Source: Veillonella montpellierensis DSM 17217 (GTDB taxonomy: Bacteria; Bacillota; Negativicutes; Veillonellales; Veillonellaceae). Taken from it: 39,896 bases of DNA. The DNA is taken from the NCBI RefSeq assembly GCF_000426745.1, contig NZ_AUFY01000014.1:1-39896 (forward strand), written 5' to 3'. Position numbers and translations under genes: made by a program. The stretch's first letter is position 1; the number at the start of each line of letters is the position of its first letter. Under the pieces are notes generated by a model that was given only the letters and a program-made list of their open reading frames with translations, ran no database searches and was not told where the DNA came from. Positions 37,241-39,896 of this stretch are shown here, one piece after another.

Positions 37241-37723
37241 ATGCGTTTTACCCCGTTATGGACCTTACTAAAACGATATGTGTATCGTAAAACGTATTGG
37301 TTTACCTTTGCCTTACTCATTCTAACTGGCGTTATTATATATCAACAATTTCTAATTGCCGATTTATCAAATCAAATCTACCAAATGTATGATTCCAGTA
37401 ATATGTTAGGATTTCATTCACGGATAGACAATCTAGAAGGTCGTTCAAATCGTGATAGTGCACGACTTGATACCATTGAAGACGAATTATACCAACACAA
37501 TCGACTCTTTACAAATCTAGATTGGCGTGTGAAGCAACTCGAATGGGTTCATCCCGACGTATCTGTGAATAATGCACCACCAAAAGCACCCACACGTCCA
37601 ACAGGACTGTTTGAAAGGCCAGAAACATTCAATGCCAATCCAAAGCAGGTGCCCGATGTAGATCGGCAATTGTTGCCTATGTCTACCGAAGGCACATCGC
37701 CATTTCAGATGAAACAATACTAG
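37241..37723 (+). CDS. small membrane-anchored protein of unknown function
   Basis: 160 residues: a basic N terminus, one membrane segment (about 20-39), then an extended region rich in charged residues with likely helical or coiled character (about 45-110), and a proline-rich C-terminal tail (PPKAPTRPTG). By the positive-inside rule the tail faces outside. It follows lysR by 7 bases, with AGGATT before the ATG, so it is probably co-transcribed. I recognise no family. Opposite it, across a shared terminator, is a DivIC/FtsB-like gene of similar architecture, but the two sequences do not look alike. Confidence 0.7.
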   Translation: MRFTPLWTLLKRYVYRKTYWFTFALLILTGVIIYQQFLIADLSNQIYQMYDSSNMLGFHSRIDNLEGRSNRDSARLDTIEDELYQHNRLFTNLDWRVKQLEWVHPDVSVNNAPPKAPTRPTGLFERPETFNANPKQVPDVDRQLLPMSTEGTSPFQMKQY

Positions 37724-37785
37724 TAGGTATAACTTCATCTCAATCGTATATGAAACAAGTGTTAGCAAACTTACTATACAAACAC

Positions 37786-37840
37786 AAATAGCCACCGCTA
37801 TAGAGTTGTCACAACGAAAACTCTATAGCAGTGGCTATTT
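37786..37840. terminator. bidirectional terminator between convergent genes
   Basis: AAATAGCCACcGCTATAGAG faces its near-perfect complement ending at 37840 (one mismatch, 13-base loop), with A runs on the left and T on the right. It lies between the convergent small membrane protein and the DivIC-like gene and can serve both. Confidence 0.85.
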
Positions 37841-37884
37841 ATGTATATTCCACTAGATACGCCTATACGCACAATCAATCACAA

Positions 37885-38187
37885 CTATTTAACATAGGGA
37901 ACTTCCCCTGGTTTTACCAAACCTAGCTCATCACGAGCCACACCTTCTACATTCTTAGGGTCCGATAATTTATTTTTCTCCGCCTCTAAGGCATCATTTT
38001 TTGTTTGTAATTCTTCTATTTGTTTTTCCAGCCGTACTTTTTCATTATGCAATTGCACTAAATCCAAAATTTGCATACCAATGACAATAGAAAAAACAAT
38101 TGTAATGATAATAACGATCCATCGAGTATATATATTTTGTTGTCTCCGTGACACGCGTTTAGCCCGCTCTGCTCGTTTCTGTTCCAT
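37885..38187 (-). CDS. septum formation initiator (DivIC/FtsB family)
   Basis: A 100-residue bitopic membrane protein of the division machinery, which bridges FtsL and DivIB/FtsQ. It has a basic cytoplasmic N terminus (KRAERAKRVSRRQQ), one membrane segment (about 23-43), a leucine-zipper-like coiled coil (about 45-75, K-Q-I-E-E-L-Q-T-K-N) and the C-terminal motif A-R-D-E-L-G-L-V-K-P-G-E, characteristic of this family. AGGAG lies ten bases before the ATG. Single-gene unit. Confidence 0.9.
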   Translation of the reverse strand: MEQKRAERAKRVSRRQQNIYTRWIVIIITIVFSIVIGMQILDLVQLHNEKVRLEKQIEELQTKNDALEAEKNKLSDPKNVEGVARDELGLVKPGEVPYVK

Positions 38188-38502
38188 TCGCCCTAGCTCC
38201 TACTTATTTTCCTCTTTTGTGCTATTATAACACACCTGGCGTAAAATTCGAATGAATCTATTACTCATGTCATCCTACAGGCATCGCTTACAACCTAACA
38301 ATGAGTTACATACTATCATCATCCGCCTAGCATCGCGTGGCATGGTTCAAAATCAACATAGCGTTTCTAATCTATATCAGATAAACCTCTATCACATCCA
38401 CAATGACTAATAACCATATTGCTAGCCATATGCGCCTGGCTATTGATTCTACCTATCGTCAACGAAGATTTCATATATGGGGCATTACGCTAGATACATA
38501 CC
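38188..38502. other. intergenic, nothing recognised
   Basis: No gene, strong dyad or consensus promoter was seen. It must include the minus-strand promoter of the DivIC-like gene. Confidence 0.4.
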
Positions 38503-38526
38503 TATAGCACTTTGTAATGTGCTATA
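38503..38526 (+). promoter_or_regulatory. palindromic operator candidate upstream of the dehydrogenase gene
   Basis: TATAGCAC (38503-38510) and GTGCTATA (38519-38526) form a perfect 8-base inverted repeat with an eight-base centre. It overlaps two TATACT hexamers (38523-38528 and 38528-38533) that are the best -10 candidates, none with a good -35. A regulator bound here would cover the promoter. It does not fit the Rex or FNR consensus. Confidence 0.4.
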
Positions 38527-38561
38527 CTATACTACAGACAGCAAAAAGAGGAGGAATTATT

Positions 38562-39518
38562 ATGTCTATAAAATTACGAAAAATTGGTATCATTGGTGCT
38601 GGTCACGTAGGTTCTCATGTAGCCTTATCCTTAGCCACACAAGGAGAAGTTGATCAGTTATATATAGCAGATGTCAATCAAGAAAAAGCGATTTCCCAAG
38701 TAGAAGATCTCAAAGACTCTGTAAGCTATTTGCCGCATCATGTAAGTGCCTATGCTACAGACATTGAATCCTTAGGTGATTGCGACATCATCATCAATGC
38801 CTCTGGTCTTCAGCCTGTAAGAGATCAAGACCGCCTAGATATGTTAGCTGATACAATTAGAATTTGTAAGGATATTATTCCCCGCATTAAAAAGTCTGGC
38901 TTTAATGGCATTATCATCAGCATTTCCAATCCTGCCGATGTAATAGCAGCTTATTTGCAAAAGCACTTGGACTATCCAGCGCACAAAATTATTTCTTCCG
39001 GGACTGCCCTCGACTCAGCCCGTTTACAAATGTTGTTATCTGAAAAATTTAACATCTCCCGTCGCTCTCTTCAAGCCTATGCGATGGGTGAACATGGTTA
39101 CAGTGCTATGGTGCCTTATTCTCACATCATGATTGGTGGCAAAACTCTATATGAATTGCAAAAAGACATGCCTCATCGTTTCCCTAGCTTTGACGAAGAG
39201 GAGATGACAAAAGCAGTTACCTATCAAGGTTATGTCGTATTAAATGGTAAAGGGTCAACAGAATTTGGTATTGCTACCTCTACTGTTGAATTAGTCCGTT
39301 GTATTTTACATGATGAAAAGAAAATTTTACCTTGTTCCGTAGCACTCAACGGCCACTATGGTCAATATAATGTGTATGCATCTACGCCTATTATTCTAGG
39401 AAAAGACGGTGTAGAAGAAATCATCGAAGTCCCTATGACCGACAAGGAACAAGAACTATTTAACAAGTCCTGTGATATTATTAGAAATTATATGGAAAAA
39501 GCTGAAGCTGTAGAATAA
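38562..39518 (+). CDS. NAD-dependent L-lactate / L-2-hydroxyacid dehydrogenase
   Basis: A 318-residue member of the lactate/malate dehydrogenase family. NAD motif GAGHVG is at 12-17 with D37 for NAD selectivity. The catalytic set R91 (RLDM), N123 (ISNPADV), D151 and R154 (LDSAR) and H178 (GEHG) is complete. The stretch S-G-F-N-G-I-I-I-S-I-S-N-P-A-D-V-I with P-A-H-K-I-I resembles, from memory, L-2-hydroxyisocaproate dehydrogenase of lactobacilli more than classical LDH, so longer 2-oxoacids may be substrates. The ATG at 38562 has AGGAGGA at an ideal distance. The longer frame from 38517 runs into the operator region and is rejected. Confidence 0.88.
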   Translation: MSIKLRKIGIIGAGHVGSHVALSLATQGEVDQLYIADVNQEKAISQVEDLKDSVSYLPHHVSAYATDIESLGDCDIIINASGLQPVRDQDRLDMLADTIRICKDIIPRIKKSGFNGIIISISNPADVIAAYLQKHLDYPAHKIISSGTALDSARLQMLLSEKFNISRRSLQAYAMGEHGYSAMVPYSHIMIGGKTLYELQKDMPHRFPSFDEEEMTKAVTYQGYVVLNGKGSTEFGIATSTVELVRCILHDEKKILPCSVALNGHYGQYNVYASTPIILGKDGVEEIIEVPMTDKEQELFNKSCDIIRNYMEKAEAVE

Positions 39519-39613
39519 ACCACCTTTCTATTCATAGAACAATGCACTTCTAATCCCGTTCATCGAGGATTGCATAGGTCGACTGCTAACTAGCACGCGT
39601 ATCTGTGAATCAT

Positions 39614-39750
39614 AACCACCCGTAGAACGGGTGGTTTGCTCTGACCCTATAAGGGTCTTTCTCTAGTGGTAGCCCTCTAAAGAGGGCATTGAATGATCTG
39701 ACAACCACTCTATTACCACTGACTGCCCCCTACTCGGGGGCTTTTCTTTT
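39614..39750. mobile_element. hairpin-rich end of an IS200/IS605-type element
   Basis: Four tight hairpins in a row: 39614-39636 (AACCACCCGT/ACGGGTGGTT), 39643-39657 (GACCCT/AGGGTC), 39672-39687 (GCCCTCT/AGAGGGC) and 39725-39741 (GCCCCC/GGGGGC, followed by TTTTCTTTT on the plus strand). A longer pairing AGTGGTA/TACCACT (39665-39671, 39714-39720) encloses the third. Subterminal hairpins are what IS200/IS605 transposases recognise in single-stranded DNA. The element begins near 39600 and continues off the right edge. The last hairpin also works as a terminator. Confidence 0.75.
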
Positions 39751-39752
39751 GC

Positions 39753-39896
39753 CTATTTTACTGGCTCACCCGTAAACGGGTCGGTATACTCTTTAAAGTT
39801 TAATGTATCTTGTGCTATATCTTCTTGTAGTTGATTGCGAATATACTCTTTTATTGCTCCTTCATATCGTCCTACCGTATCCACATAATATCCTCT
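39753..39896 (-). CDS. IS200/IS605-family transposase TnpA, C-terminal part (cut by window edge)
   Basis: 47 residues and a stop codon are visible, reading R-G-Y-Y-V-D-T-V-G-R at the left of the protein segment, then an amphipathic helix E-G-A-I-K-E-Y-I-R-N-Q, then F-K-E-Y-T-D-P-F-T-G-E-P-V-K. The G-Y-x-V-x-T-V-G and I-x-x-Y-I-x-x-Q text is the C-terminal signature of Y1 transposases of the IS200 group. The catalytic HUH and tyrosine residues are outside the window. The gene ends just before the hairpin array of the element. Whether a tnpB follows cannot be seen. Confidence 0.8.
   Translation of the reverse strand, partial: RGYYVDTVGRYEGAIKEYIRNQLQEDIAQDTLNFKEYTDPFTGEPVK

Overview
The window looks like a chromosomal segment of a Negativicutes bacterium, most likely Veillonella or a close relative. 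The reasons are the 16S rRNA start at the left edge (minus strand), a low-GC Firmicutes-type base composition, and a gene set typical of an anaerobic lactate/pyruvate metaboliser: pyruvate:ferredoxin oxidoreductase, nickel-pincer lactate racemase genes and an L-2-hydroxyacid dehydrogenase. The genus call rests on my memory of such sequences, not on a search.

Left part (1-3.5 kb): the 5' end of a 16S rRNA gene with two tandem consensus promoters, a gene-free AT-rich stretch that holds a decayed ~60-bp-period repeat array resembling a dead CRISPR, an ArsB/NhaD/P-protein-type ion transporter, and a tRNA-His/Gln/Lys operon with a consensus promoter and terminator.

Middle part (3.5-20.3 kb): almost everything lies on the minus strand in tight, often overlapping gene groups. 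These are gloA-like / tcdA / cyclophilin / papain-fold protein / speE; nfo, then sbcD and sbcC (ATGA overlap); a PerR-type Fur protein; a DEAD-box RNA helicase with an Arg/Asp-rich tail; thyA-folA-tex; and recQ. The theme is DNA repair, nucleotide metabolism and RNA metabolism. The thyA leader has an unusual hairpin placed between a strong Shine-Dalgarno sequence and the start codon.

Right part (20.4-39.9 kb): putP on the plus strand; a four-gene peptide/nickel-family ABC importer (two permeases, lipoprotein, fused double ATPase) whose promoter overlaps a near-consensus Fur box; an AT-rich larE-larA module lying between two 103-base direct repeats that match at 99 positions; and pyruvate:ferredoxin oxidoreductase, divergent from a LysR regulator with a long inverted repeat between the two promoters. 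A small membrane protein, a DivIC/FtsB-like division protein, a lactate/2-hydroxyacid dehydrogenase and the end of an IS200/IS605-type element with stacked hairpins complete the window.

The most interesting material is the repeat-flanked lar module beside a probably metal-regulated importer. LarA needs a nickel cofactor that LarE helps build, so the two neighbouring units may share metal biology. The repeated element itself, which ends at an identical nine-codon reading frame in both copies, is not something I recognise.
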